This document shows, piece after piece, positions 1 through 11,568 of a DNA stretch of 64,000 nt. The notes beneath the pieces are model-generated. The model saw only the letters and a list, made by a program, of their open reading frames with translations, made no database searches and was not told where the DNA came from. The position numbers and the translations under genes are program-made. The DNA is from Cololabis saira (taxonomy: Eukaryota > Chordata > Actinopteri > Beloniformes > Belonidae). Numbering within the stretch: the first letter of the stretch is position 1; the number at the start of each line of letters is the position of its first letter. The stretch is from positions 1,098,501 through 1,162,500 of the forward strand of contig NC_084599.1 of assembly GCF_033807715.1 (NCBI RefSeq), in the 5' to 3' direction.

Positions 1-82
1 CGTCCCGGTCGTGGAACACTGGACCAGCTCTATACCCTCCGCAGGGTGCTCGAGGGTTCATGGGAATTTGCCCAACCAGTCT
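1..82 (+). mobile_element. Rex3 (RTE-clade LINE) RT fragment
   Basis: The first 82 bases translate to the Rex3 reverse-transcriptase segment with the motif GTLDQLYTLRRVLEGSWEFA, the same segment found on the minus strand near 8.77-8.85 kb. It stops abruptly where the copia gag on the other strand begins. It runs off the left edge, so its true extent is unknown. Confidence 0.85.
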
Positions 83-617
83 AAACGTGCACGACGAATG
101 GCTTGTATGAGTCAGGTAGTCCTTTAACGACCATGGCTATCTGAAGCCCATCACTAATCTGTTCGTCTGCTCTCCTCAATGACGTGAATATATTCTCTGC
201 CCTAATAATATATTCAGTGACTGTTTCATCACTAGTCTTATAGAGCGAAGACAGTTTACAGTACAAACTCACAACACGTGGCTTGTCTTTTCCTGCGTAG
301 TGCTCGCGGAGAATCTCCAGTGCTCTTCTTCCATTACGTTTGGCGTCTCTCATCACCAAAGATAAACTCTTGTCGTCTAGACATTGCACCAGCTCTGCAT
401 ATGCCTCTCCATTCTTTATCTCATCTTCATTTAGAGCATCTTCGTCATCATCCGCAATATTCGGATCCCCCGCAATTACATCTCCGAGTCCGCGCAGCTC
501 CATGTGCGCGAGAAACCTAGTTTCCCAGAGTTCGTAACTTTTTTCATCACCGTCGAATAAAAGTCTCAACCACCTATGGCCTGCATGACTGGGCCCATAA
601 CCTGTAGCACTAGACAT
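81..617 (-). pseudogene. Ty1/copia-type gag fragment
   Basis: The minus-strand ORF matches the Gag of fish copia LTR retrotransposons (UBN2/DUF4219-type nucleocapsid family), which packages element RNA in cytoplasmic particles. The probable start is the Met of MSSATGYGP at about 617; the open frame reaches 710, but the extra N-terminal residues look like leader. Recognisable blocks are RLLFDGDEKSYELWETRFLAHM near the N-terminus, QCLDDKSLSLVMRDA, ALEILREHYAGKDKPRVVSLY and AMVVKGLPDSYKPFVVHV at the end. The ORF ends exactly at the junction with the Rex3 piece, so the C-terminal part, any zinc knuckle and the whole pol gene are missing. No frameshift is seen in the retained part. A domesticated host gag is possible but nothing here supports it. 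Confidence 0.75.
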
Positions 618-881
618 TTCTGCAGCAGTCTTGCGTTTCAGCAGCCACCAGAGATGGTTAATTAAATTACCTTCACGGAACCACGGACAAAAAGGCAAAC
701 ACGTCTTCATCTTTGGTCAAGAGAATCCCGAACTCTTTTTTCTTTCTCCGACCGTTTATTGCGCATGCTCAGAACAGTGCGCGCAGGCACGTTATAACAT
801 CATCCCATCATGTCATCCCTTCATGCACTTAGTTACAGCAACATGGCTTTGTAACTGGTATATTGTCAAATATACTTAACA
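618..881 (-). mobile_element. Candidate copia 5' LTR and leader
   Basis: Read on the minus strand, the sequence just upstream of gag begins TGTTAAGTATATTTGAC at 881, contains an AATAAA signal at 755-760 and leads into the gag start. This fits a short LTR plus leader, but no second LTR is present for comparison and I could not fix its 3' end or primer-binding site. Confidence 0.35.
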
Positions 882-1679
882 CTCCATATGTTCGTTTTTG
901 TCCCCCTGCTTGTCAACTCCACCAAACCCTGTTATGACCCAAAATCTACATAATTACTTCATCCATTAGAAATAAAGCAGGGGGCCTCCTGGCCGTTGCT
1001 GTATGGACTTGCATTTGCTGAGGTCAGTTTGGCAACTAAAACTTTGATGAGCCACTTGCTCGTTGTACTAGACATCCTTTTTGTAATATCTTTTCACTTA
1101 TAGCAGAGTTAAAGCCAATTCTACTTCTTGGAAGTGTGAATTTACGTGTGGTTTATGAAGTGTGGTTAAAACCAGACAGATTTTTGTGGAGCTGACATGG
1201 GACATTACATTAAACTGCTTTGTTTTTAGCAGCTTTTTACGTGTCGCTCTTCAGAGGTGGAGCCCTTCCAAGTTCATCCTTGTTCAGCCACTTAAAACTC
1301 ATGTAGGAATCACCACTATCCATTAAATTTACATAAAGCTTGACCCACTGGGTGGAGGAGTGTTTGTGAGAGTGAAAGGTTGAAAGGTTTTTCTGGCTCA
1401 CATATTTACGTCTGTTGAGGTGACAATGAACAGAAAGGCTTGTCGATCATTTCAATTTGAAAGTCTTCCTGTTACAATATCACATGCTGGTTTGGTGCTT
1501 TTTCTGGTCTCCTTCCTTGTTGGCTTCTTTGTTCAGGTAAGTAATCTCTGTTCTTTTTCTATCTGAATGGAAAATAAATGAAATAAGAGAAACACAAAAA
1601 TCAATTATTTTCCATCCAGTGTTTGGCAGGCGTTGCTTATCTACTGTGCCTGTTTGTGGAGCTTCTTCAGAAATGTCAG
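882..1679. other. Unrecognised non-coding stretch
   Basis: AT-rich sequence without a convincing ORF, RNA gene or repeat family that I recognise. Confidence 0.5.
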
Positions 1680-2150
1680 GCGATAATCAGCAAAATAATC
1701 AGCAAAGCTCTTTCCAAACATCTGAAAATAATTACCCCTTCTATTATACTGTACATCCAGATCAAACAGGTTTTATTAAGGGTAGACATTTTTCTATTAA
1801 CACTCGTAGATTACTCAATAATATAGATCATTCGAGTATCATTAAACAGGAAACTACTATTATATCTCTAGACGCAGAAAAAGCATTCGAACGGGTAAAA
1901 TGAAAATTTCTATTGGCAACTTTAGACAAATTTGGATTTGGCAAATCTTTTATCGACTGGATAAAGATATTATATAGCTCTTCCAAGGCACGTCTAAGGA
2001 CAAATGATCAAGTCTCAACAAGCTTTAACTTGCAAAGAGGTACCAGACAGGGTTGTCCTCTTTCTCCCTCACTATTTGCAATATTTATTGAACCTTTAGC
2101 AGCTGCTATTAGGCAAAATCAAAATATTAAAAGGTATACAATGCAAAACA
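1680..2150 (+). pseudogene. L1/Tx1-like LINE reverse transcriptase remnant
   Basis: Translation in pieces gives an L1-clade RT core: HPDQTGFIKGRHFSINTRRL, then ISLDAEKAFERVK (RT motif A), then SFNLQRGTRQGCPLSPSLFAIFIEPLAAAIR (motif B). RT copies element RNA at the nicked genomic target. The frame shifts near 1750, before the HPDQTG block, and a stop sits right after motif A near 1903 where a Trp codon is expected, so the copy is dead. The endonuclease and the FADD-type catalytic motif are not present. Assignment to L1/Tx1 rests on motif style, not on a tree. Confidence 0.75.
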
Positions 2151-2399
2151 TTAGATCACAAAATAAGTCTTTATGCGGATGTCGTACTACTCTTCCTCCA
2201 GAATTCACAAACCTCACTACCACAGACAATTGCACTTATAGTGGGTTTTTCATCTCTGTCTGACTATTCTATTAATTGGTCTAAATCCACAGTTTTGTGC
2301 ATTAACTGTAATTTGAGGAATACAGCCACTACTAAATTACAATCAGGGAACAATATCTAGGCATAAACATCTCCCCTAGGCTGTCAGAGTTAATACATT

Positions 2400-3240
2400 T
2401 AAAGTGACACTACGTAACTTTTCCACCTTAATATCATATTTCCAGAGTCATTGTGATGGTACATCAACTTCCAACAGGTTTAATGACACCTCTGTCATGG
2501 TCTGAGGGGTCTGTATCACCTTCACTGGCACTATGTAACTTTGAGGAGCATGGTAGGAACCCTGCCACACTAAAAAACTACACATTTTTACGGCTTTGAC
2601 TGCTTTACGGCATACGTCACTTCCCCCTCCTTCCCGATTCGTAGTCAAGACGAAAATGGGCGGGGCTTGGAGTGCAGCTCCGCAGAAGCTGGTAACCCGT
2701 TGTTGCGTTGTGGCTGCAGCAGCTCCACACACAACAGACATGGGGAAAAGATCGCTAATGGTTTAACTTTTCACCGCTTTCCTGCTCGGAGGCAGAACCA
2801 CGGAGGCCGGCCAAGTATCTGATAACAAAGTAAAAGAGTAAAAGAGTCGTCGGCTCGGTTGGATCGCGGCTGTAATGACCAAACATAACGTTCCTCAGTA
2901 AACAAACAAACACGCACACAGACGGGCATCGGATCAAAACACGGGTTTATTAAACCACAAACAAACACTCACAGACCGGGGTCGGATCATTCAAACGGGT
3001 TTTATTCCCCACTTCTCCAGCTAAACGCAGTTGTTGGCCAGCTCTCTGCGGTGTGATTAATTTTGTTGAGGAAAAAATATTAACTATTTGATTTGTAGCT
3101 GCAGAGGAAAAAAATAATCTCACGAGGAAAAAAAAATATTGCTCACGCCTAGGAGCCTCTTCAAAGCAGTCAAAAAAAAAGAAAAGAAAAGTAAGAGTAA
3201 TACAAAACATGTACTGTATGTTGTACTATTATACTAATTT
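2400..3240. mobile_element. Probable DNA-transposon remnant
   Basis: A sequence starting near GTGACACTACGTAACTTTT, with a related GGCACTATGTAACTTTGAGG block about 120 bases on, has the look of repeated terminal or subterminal motifs of a fish DNA transposon. It leads towards the YqaJ/SWIM-type ORF fragment on the minus strand. I cannot see a matching right end or target duplication. Confidence 0.3.
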
Positions 3241-3721
3241 ATTGAAACACATGGCGAGTCAAACATTTACCAAAGCAGCTGCCAAACACTCCTAAACAAG
3301 GTAGCCTAAGACGTGAGTTGTGCAGAACTGCGGCAGTAAATCCTTCTAAAGAGTGGCGCTCCGACGAGGAGCGCCACTCTTTAGTAGGGGTTTCATATGG
3401 ATCCAGGCCGTTAATAATCATTATTTTCTCCATATACCGCTCCCTGGCTTCCTTGTTTAAGGTATCCCGGTAAATTCCAGTTCCTTTCCACCAGTTTAAC
3501 ATCTTTTTTTTTGCGTTCTGTCTGTTCACTTGGTGAAACAGAAAAGCGTCCCGTCTTCTCTCAAAACAAACGCACGCGACGGGACAGGAGTTTTCCGGCA
3601 GTACGCGCTGGTGCTCATGGGAAACGTAGTGTTCTTTCTGGTAAAGCACTACCGCTTTTGTCCAAAAGATGCCGCCAAACTCTCTTCCCATTTCACTCAT
3701 GGGAAGAATTGTCCCCATCAA
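3239..3721 (-). pseudogene. ORF fragment like the N-terminus of YqaJ/SWIM-type transposon proteins
   Basis: This 160-codon minus-strand ORF carries WWKGTGIYRDTLNKEARERY followed by MEKIMIINGLDPYETPTKEW. I recognise this block from the N-terminal part of fish proteins that continue into a SWIM-like zinc finger and a YqaJ-type nuclease, often linked to DNA transposons such as ISL2EU/IS4EU. The similarity stops at the perfect hairpin at 3346-3384; everything downstream of it in the frame is unrelated. No SWIM finger or nuclease motif is present. It is most likely a truncated, non-functional piece. The family link is from memory of sequence style and is only moderately secure. Confidence 0.4.
3346..3384. 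repeat. Perfect 17-bp-arm hairpin
   Basis: The arms CTAAAGAGTGGCGCTCC (3346-3362) and their exact reverse complement (3368-3384) flank a 5-base loop, GACGA. It lies inside the ORF fragment on the minus strand, at the point where that ORF stops resembling its family. Confidence 0.9.
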
Positions 3722-4479
3722 AATGATGGTTTTACCAAAAATGAATTATCTTTTTTCAATGACACCATCCAAACCCCCTCCCTCTTGGTTCAAGTCACTG
3801 GATTCATATGTGTCAAAATTCTTGTTGAAGAATAAAACACCACGTATTAGCTTAGAGACATTACAAAAACCATAACTTCCCGTATTACTTCTTGAATAAA
3901 TTACAGTATATTTTAAAATGGTGTAAAAATCATTCTTTAGTCTAATCATGCTTATACATGTGCACTGAGCATTATCGTCAAGCCTTTGTTCCCGTGGGGT
4001 GAAGGTTTCCCAGCAGGCGTGGACAGCTCAGGGGTAAAAAGCCATCTTCTGCTAACATACAGTACCTTCCCAAGTTACAACAAATTATTATTGCAATCAT
4101 AGACTTCATAAATATGATCTGACAAAGTCTAAAACGCATAAAAACCCAGATAACTCACAATAAAACACCATGAAGTTGCTGCACAGTCCCCTCAACAACA
4201 GTCTTAACAAAAGTAAAAACCAACGGGTTTTAAAACAGTTTACAGTGTGGAACTTGTTACCGTCTCCAACAGGACACGCGCTTGTATTCTTTGCATTGCA
4301 TCTGTGAAAGGCTGGTGAACAACCTTGGAGCACGCTCAGTATGGCAAGATTGCTAAACTATTCTTATTATCCATAACTTAGTAAGACACTTATACAGCTG
4401 GCAAAAGTGAAAATAATCTCTGAACCACACTGAACCTCTGCTGTAGAAGAGCTAAAGGCTGAAGGCTCATCCAAGTATC
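3722..4479. other. Unrecognised non-coding stretch
   Basis: No supported ORF, structural RNA or known repeat seen. Short ORFs lack any family feature. Confidence 0.5.
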
Positions 4480-4775
4480 AGTGTCCCATGATAAGAAATT
4501 TGCAACTTTTCCTGGACAACAGATGTCCAGGTTGTAGAGACTTACCTGTAGACAGGTTTTGTGGGCCACAAAACATCCTGAACAAACGTCTCCAGCTGCC
4601 TCAGGGTTTCTTCTCCAGAATGCCTGTTTCATATCTGCCACAGATGTTCAGTAGGATTTATATCAGGGTTCATAGAATGATGCTTCAGAACAGTCCAGTG
4701 TTTAGTTCTGAGTCATTCTTGACTGTTTTTACCTGTGTTTTGGGTCATTATCCTGTTGGAAGACCCATGACTGAG
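4480..4775 (-). pseudogene. Tc1/mariner transposase C-terminal remnant
   Basis: On the minus strand, pieces in shifting frames show QQDNDPKH (around 4735-4760), the Tc1 motif holding the second catalytic Asp, then MNPDINPTEHLWQI (around 4630-4680), the equivalent of the DLNPIEHLWD block just before the third catalytic residue, and then a Trp/Arg-rich tail. Tc1 transposases cut and paste DNA at TA sites. Stops interrupt the frame and the N-terminal DNA-binding half is absent, so this is an old relic. Confidence 0.7.
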
Positions 4776-5699
4776 ACCAAGCTTCTTCATTAAATTAAGG
4801 GACCAAATAAATACTTAACTTGCATTAAGTTTAGAACCAGCAGCAAAAGACGCTATCAACTCCATCTCAATGTTCATGTTCCAACTCGTGCTGCCTTTTC
4901 TTTGCCCCGGCTTCTAGTTTAAGTGTTCTTAGTTGAAACTTTACTTCCAGTTCTCCTTAATCCAAAAATGCTCTCCTGGTTTATATCCTGCAATAATTCA
5001 CCCTAACCTAGTTTTCTATCAGAGGCTGCAGCAACCTGTTCAGTAGGCAACTCATCTTTCTCACCTAATATGCAATTCAAAGCTTGGTCAGTCAAAGCTT
5101 TAATTACTTTTGCATGCAACTCATCTTTCTGAGACTGCTCTGCACGCCACCAACATACTGTTCTGGTACAGCACGGAGATCTTTCTCTGCAAAGCTGCGA
5201 GAGTTGCAAAGCATCAGACTTCTGAACAAACCTGTCCTAAACTAAGGACCATGATGGTGTCACCATGGTTTACACTTTCCCAGACAAGCTCCCATTTATA
5301 TGTAACGGCTAGCTCAAACACTGAACGTAACAATGAAATCAGTACTAGGGCAAATTGAATATTTGTTATGAAAAACCGAAAGCTCCAAATGAAAAGATAT
5401 ACCCAGCACACAAAGATTCTGGTGCTGAAAGGCAGGGGAGCGAGAATGAGCTGAGGAGAAGACCCATCAATGTTAGCGCACATCACAAGCCTTAGGTGCC
5501 TATCCATGAGCCGATTGAACTGGTATAGAAAACAGGTAGTAGTGATATGTTATGGATAGGAATGAGTGTCGAAGGATGATACGGACTGTTGAAACATTCT
5601 AACACAAAGCTATATTTCTATTCTGATCTCAGACAGGTGTTTCAGAATGTATCGTGATGAGTCAAGTGAGCACACGGAACCCAGCTCTCACAGAATAGG
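4776..5699. other. Unrecognised non-coding stretch
   Basis: No convincing gene or repeat. Several short ORFs on both strands overlap one another and have no domain signature. Confidence 0.5.
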
Positions 5700-5835
5700 A
5701 GGAGGAGGAGAAGGAGGCCATCTATGATCCAAGATGGCGCCTCCTATGGCCGCCTCGGTATTTCGCTCTCTGATTTTTTTGAGCTTTCTGTTTATTTTTC
5801 CTGTTTTCTGCTGCCTTACACGGGTCACTTCAGCA
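5700..5835 (+). mobile_element. Possible 5' end of a LINE
   Basis: A GGA-rich run followed by AAGATGGCGCCTCCTATGGC and a T-rich stretch resembles the 5' untranslated start of fish LINEs; LINE-B at 17.57 kb also opens with an AAGATGGC motif. It abuts the (GATG)n tail of Rex3. Confidence 0.25.
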
Positions 5836-6944
5836 GAGAGCATCCATCCATCCATCCATCCATCGTCCACCGCTTATCCGTTCCCGGCTCGCAGGGGCAG
5901 CAGCCTCAGCAGAGATGCCCAGACTTCCCTCACCCCAGACACTTCCTCCAGCTCTTCCGAGGGGAGTCCGAGGCGTTCTCAGGCCAGCCAAGGGACATAG
6001 TCTCTCCAGCGTGTCCTGGGTCTTCCCCGGGGTCTCCTCCCGGTGGGACATGCCTGGAACACCTCCATAGGGAGGAGGGATATGCCTGGAACTCCTCCCT
6101 AGGGAGGAGGGACATGCCTGGAACACCTCCCTAGGATCCAGGAGGCATCCGGTACAGATGCCCAAGCCACCTCAGCTGACTCCTCTCAATGTGAAGGAGT
6201 AGCGGCTCGACTCCGAGCTCCTCCCGGGTGACCGAACTCCTCACCCTATCTCTAAGGGAGCATCCAGCCACCCTGTGGAGGAAACTCATCTCTAAGGGAG
6301 CATCCAGCCACCCTGCGGAGGAAACTCATCTCGGCCGCTTGTATCCGCGATCTTGTCCTTTCGGTCACTACCCAAAGTTCATGACCATAGGTGAGGGTAG
6401 GTGCTTAGATTGACCGGTAAATCGAGAGCTTCACCTTTCGACTCAGCTCCTTCTTCACCACGACGGTCCGGTACATCGACCGCATAACCGCGGACGCTGC
6501 ACCGTCTGTCAATCTCACGCTCCATCGTTCCCTCACTCGTGAACAAGACCCCGAGATACTTGAACTCCTCCACCTGAGGCAGGACTTCTCCACCCACCCG
6601 GAGAAGGCATGCCACCCTTTCCCGGTGGAGAACCATGGCCTCGGTTTTGGAGGTGCTGATTCTCATCCCTGCCGCGTCGCACTCGGCCTCAAACCGCCCC
6701 AGCACATGCTGAAGGTCCCGGTCCGATGAAGCCAACATCTGCAAAAAGCAGAGATGAAATCCTGAGGTTCCCAAACCGGATCCCCTCCGGCCCCTGGCTG
6801 CCCCTAGAAATCCTGTCCATAAAAATTATGAACGGTGACAAAGGGCAGCCCTGCCGGAGTCCAACATGCACCGGGAACAAGTCTGACCTACTGCGATCAT
6901 ACAGAGACCGGACAGCCCTTAATAGAGGGCCCCGGACTCCATAC
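5836..6944 (-). mobile_element. Rex3 3' half with RT thumb and (GATG)n tail
   Basis: Minus-strand translation in pieces gives the second half of the Rex3 polyprotein: LFPVHVGLRQGCPLSP (RT motif B), ISSLLFADVGF (catalytic FADD decayed to FADV), AGMRISTSKTEAMVLHRERV, then EEFKYLGVLFTSEGTMEREI. The 3' end is a short (GATG)n tract at about 5843-5863, the known Rex3 tail type. The segment also contains the site commonly used to detect Rex3 in fish, near 6834-6854. Frameshifts and the lost Asp make it non-functional. It is continuous with the piece at 8686-9315; a solo LTR separates them. Confidence 0.85.
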
Positions 6945-8685
6945 TGTTGTGCAACTCAGGTAGCTAAGCTGGTCAGTTATCGAAGGCTAATGATAATTCT
7001 ATTAAAGAATTATTAATAATTAATAAAGTTGACTATTTATCAAATTGTATTACCAAAATGATAATAATTCTCGTAGGGGCACCACCCCGGGGCCTTAATC
7101 CGGGGAAAAATGATAACTAAACAGCAGAAAATCAGTCTCATATGATTAGGATTATCCTGCATAACAGCAAATCTTACTATCACTTCCAGAATAACAATTG
7201 AAGGAGTGCAATTCGAGCTCTGGCTCTCTCAAACAATCAGTTTGTGACCAAATCTTGTATGAAATAACAGAAACCACTCATTAAAAATCAATCAGAATTT
7301 ATTTACATATAGGTGTCAAAAGATGGTAACGTAACACCCCGAATAAATCCGGATGGCAGAACTTAAGTATTATAAAACCATTAACTAACTGGAAAAACAA
7401 CAATCAATAAAATGAAATGAAAGTTAAATGCATGGAATGAAAAAGAAATCAAATGCAATCATAAACATGATATAACGAACCTCTATGGTTTAAAACATTG
7501 TGGCTGCATAAAGATGGCTGCCTCATTTAAAGGTGGTGGGACTGTAACCACGCCACGTGCAATTAGACCGGATGGTGATCCCGGTGTTTAAACCGTGATC
7601 AACTGGCGAAACGGCGCTTTAAAGCATGAATGACTAGCAGAAAGTAGTGACTACAAATTAATGACAACAGTCATGATAATGATGCTGATGTAATCTCAGC
7701 TCTGAACACAGATTTAGCTCTGTAACACTCCCAGTTAAACTCATACACCCAGGTCTCAAAACCTCACGCCTCCTCGGGTCTCCGGGTGCCGATCAGGGGT
7801 TCCTGCCGGGTCTTTTGGTCGGAGTCCGATCCAAGAGTTCTCCCGCCTCTACCGCTCCTCCTCCTGACTCTGGAATCACAAGAGGACGGTGGTACAGCGT
7901 GAAGCAGCTGCGCTCCCCCCCCGGTCCGGAGGCTATCACGTCGTCTCGGGTGCGCGCGGGGCCGGTCCACTTCTGGGACGTGCGGGTTACCGTCGGGCTG
8001 GTGAGCGCGTGGCCCCGGGACGGGGCGGCGGGATGCGTCTCGGTTCTGCGCGGGGCAAGCTGGCCACAGGTCCTTTCAGGTGAAGCTCAAGAGCAGAAAG
8101 AGAGGTTATAAAAGAGGAACGGGTCTCACCCTGGGCCGGGGCCGAGCTTCGAAGCGGCTCTCCCCCCCTTTCCAGCTCCCAGGGACCGGGGACACGTGAA
8201 GCGGGAGTCGGAGCTCCGGATGAAAAGTTGAGACCGAGAGTTAATGGGAGCGGCTCCGCGGACCGCGGCTTCAGCGGGCTGCAGGTCCAACGGAGCGGCC
8301 CGATCCGATGGGGGCCTTACACCTCCCCCCAGCCGGGGGGAGAAAGGAAGATGGGACCTTGGCCCTGAGCCAAAAGTACGTTGACCCACCGGTTGATGAA
8401 GGAGAAAAGAGAGAGGAGAAAGAGCAGCGCAGCGTTTTGATCCTACGCGCGCTGCGGTGACGTCATCGGTGCCTCGTTGCGATTGGATGCGCGCCGCTTG
8501 TAGGCGCCGCCCCCCCACGCAAGGCATGCTGGGGGTTGTAGTTCATGGCAAGGTGGCCATTTTAGGAGGCACATTACAGCCGATTTTCAGCTGAGCAGTT
8601 TCAAAGTTGAATATACACATTCACAAAATGTTCATATACATTTATAAGTTCAGAGTTCACATGGGCATATGGGCGACGCACAACA
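6945..8685 (-). mobile_element. Solo LTR of a retrovirus-like element
   Basis: The segment starts TGTTGTGC and ends GCACAACA, and is flanked by ATAC at 6941-6944 and 8686-8689, a perfect 4-bp target duplication. Removing the segment and one ATAC restores a continuous Rex3 reading. TG...CA ends, short inverted ends and a 4-bp duplication fit a solo LTR from a gamma/epsilon-like retrovirus. The minus orientation is chosen because an AATAAA signal lies at about 7291-7296 on that strand, late in the LTR. The middle (about 7.75-8.5 kb) is GC-rich, promoter/leader-like. ORFs in it show no protein family. The 1.74 kb length is long for a retroviral LTR but close to that of ERV-1. Confidence 0.8.
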
Positions 8686-9315
8686 ATACTCACCGAGCAC
8701 CCCCCACAGAATGGCACGAGGGACACAGGCAAATGCCTTCTCCAGATCCACAAAACACATTTGACTGGTTGGGCAAATTCCCATGAACCCTCGAGCACCC
8801 TGCGGAGGGTGTAGAGCTGGTCCAGTGTTCCGCGATCGGGACGAAAACCGCATTGTTCCTCCTGAATCCGAGGTTCAACTATTGGCCGTAACCTCCTCTC
8901 CAGTACCCTGGCATAGACTTTCCCGGGGAGGCTGAGAAGTGTGATCCCCCTATAGTTGGAGCACACTCTGAGGTCCCCCTTTTTAAACAGAGGGACCACC
9001 ACCCCGGTTTGCCACTCCAGCGGTACTGTCCCCTTCCTCCATGCAATGTCGCAGAGGCATGTCAACCAAGACAGCCCTACGACATCCAGAGACTTGAGGT
9101 ACTCAGGGTGAATCTCATCCACCCCCGGTGCCCTGCCACTGAGGAGCTTATGAACCACCTCAGTGACCTCGGCTTGGGTGATGGATGAGCACGCCCCAGA
9201 GTCCCCACTCTCTGCTTCCTCAGTGGAAGGCATCTCAGTCGGGTTGAGGAGATCCTCGAAGTATTCCTTCCACCGTCCGACGATGTCCCCAGTCGAGGTC
9301 AACAGCTCGCCACCT
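8686..9315 (-). mobile_element. Rex3 central part (RT fingers and palm)
   Basis: Minus-strand translation reads ELLTSTGDIVGRWKEYFEDL, then WQTGVVVPLFKKGDLRVCSNYRGITLLSLPGKVYARVLERR, then IQEEQCGFRPDRGTLDQLY, the typical Rex3 RT N-terminal region. A frameshift falls in motif A near 8745: one frame reads CVLWIW and the other reads CFVDLEKAFACVPRAILWGV, where the Asp of motif A (DLEKAF) is kept. The 5' end is truncated at about 9315, so the endonuclease is missing, as usual for LINE insertions. Confidence 0.85.
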
Positions 9316-9331
9316 ATAATAATAATAATAT

Positions 9332-11535
9332 TTAAAGCTGCAAGCAGCGATGAACGGGCCCTCGCACTGACGGCCACCGCCCCCCATAAGCATATCAGAA
9401 ATGACACCACCCACGACTTCCTATGTCAAACCATTCAAAAGATATAGCAGAAAAAAGGGACAACCAATCAGAAGAAGGGGCGGGGCTAATTCAGGCCAAT
9501 GAAGGTTAAGGACTCCATACAGAATCTGATGACACCACCCACGACTCTCTATGTAAAACCATTCAAAAGTTATAGCAGAAAATCGGGACAACCAATCAGA
9601 AGAAGGGGCGGGGCTAATTTTCACCAATTATGGTCAAGGACTCAATACCGAGTCCCATGACACAACCCACGACTCTTTATGTCAAACCTTTCAAAAGTTA
9701 TCGCAGAAAAAAGTATTCTAGGGGGCGCTGTTGAGCCGTTAGGCCACGCCCATTAATGCAAACCATGAAATATCAAATTTATCACCAGGCCTGGCTTGCA
9801 TGCAAAATTTGGTGACTTTTGGAGAACTATCACATATGGACCAATCAGATGAAGGGGGGCACGCTTTTTGGCGTCTAGCGTCGCCACGGTAACGCTTTTG
9901 AAAGAGAAAAGTAATGCGCGTAGTCGCAAGATGAAGACGCACATTTTGATGTTTAACACACCTGGGTGCACGTTACGGTTCGGGCCATATTAATTGCCGA
10001 AAGAATGGCATAAATTGCGCCAAAATTACACAATTAATTCAAAATGGCCGACTTCCTGTTCGGTTTTGGCCATGGCGCCAAGAGACTTTTCTTTAAGTTG
10101 CGACATGATACAGGTGTGTACCGATTTTCGTGCATGTACGTCAAACCGTATTGTGGGGCTTGAGGCACAAAGTTTTCCGGGGGGCGCTGTTGAGCCATTT
10201 TGCCACGCCCATTAATACAAACCATGAAATATCAAATTTATGGCCAGGCCTGCCTTGCATGCAAAATTTGGTGACTTTTGGAGAACTATCAAATATGGAC
10301 CAATCAGATGAAGGGGGGCACGCTTTTTGCCATCTAGCGTCGCCACGGTAACACTTTTGAAAGAGAAAAGTAATGCACGTAGTCGCAAGATGAAGACGCA
10401 CATTTTGAGGTATAACACACCTGGGTGCACGTTACGGTTCAGGCCGTATTAATTGCCGAAAGAATGGCATAAATTGCGCCAAAATTACACAATTAATTCA
10501 AAATGGCCGACTTCCTGTTCGGTTTTGGCCATGGCGCCAAGAGACTTTTCTTTAAGTTGCGACATGATACAGGTGTGTACCGATTTTCGTGAAGCCACTT
10601 TGCCACGCCCATTAATACAAACCATGAAATATCAAATTTATCGCCAGGCCTGCCTTGCATGCAAAATATGGTGACTTTTGGGGAACTATCAAATATGGAC
10701 CAATCAGATGAAGGGGGACGCGCTTTTTGGCGTCTAGCGTCGCCACGGTAACACTTTTGAAAGAGAAAAGTAATGCGTGTAGTCGCAGGATGGAGACGCA
10801 CATTTTGATGTATAACACACCTGGGTGCACGTTACGGTTCGGGCCGTATTAATTCTCGAAGGAATGGCTCATATTGCTCCAAAATTACGCGATTAATTCA
10901 GATTGTTCAAAATGGCCGACTTCCTGTTCGGTTTCGGCCATGGCGCCAAGAGACTTTTCTTTAAGTTGCGACATGATACAGGTGTGTACAGATTTTCGTT
11001 CATGTACGTCAAACCGTATTATGGGGCTTGAGGCGCAAAGTTTTTTCTGTCTGAACCAATCAGATGAAGGGTGGGCGCGCTTTTTGGCGTCTAGCGTCGC
11101 CACGGTAACGCTTTTGAAAGAGAAAAGTAATGCGTGTTGTCGCAGGATGGAGACGCACATTTTGATGTATAACACACTTGGGGGCACGTTACGGTTCGGG
11201 CCGTATTAACTGCCGAAGGAATGGCATAAATTCCGCCAAAGTGATACGATTAATTCAAAATGGCCGACATCCTGTTCGGTTTCGGCCATGTCGCCAAGAG
11301 ACTTTTCTTTAAGTTGTGTACTGATACAGGTGTGTAGCGATTTTCGTGCATGTACGTCAAACCGTATTGTGGGGCTTGACGCACAAAGTTTTCCGGGGGG
11401 CGCTGTTGAGCCATTTTGCCACGCCCATTAATGCAAACCATTAAATATCAAATTTTTCGCCAGGCCTGACTTGCATGCAAAATTTGGTGACTTTTTGGGC
11501 ACGTTTAGGGGGGCAAAAAGGCCCTCCTTTCGTCA

Positions 11536-11568
<33 letters not shown>

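Noticed and set aside
7764..8527. Several Arg/Pro/Gly-rich ORFs on both strands
   Set aside because: They lie in the GC-rich middle of the solo LTR and show no family feature; GC-rich sequence lacks stop codons by chance.
9739..11440. Set of similar 60-110-codon ORFs with MCVFILRLRALLFSFKSVTV or MPKEWHKLRQNYTINSK
   Set aside because: They repeat because the element R tandem unit repeats; frames break between copies and there is no protein family match.
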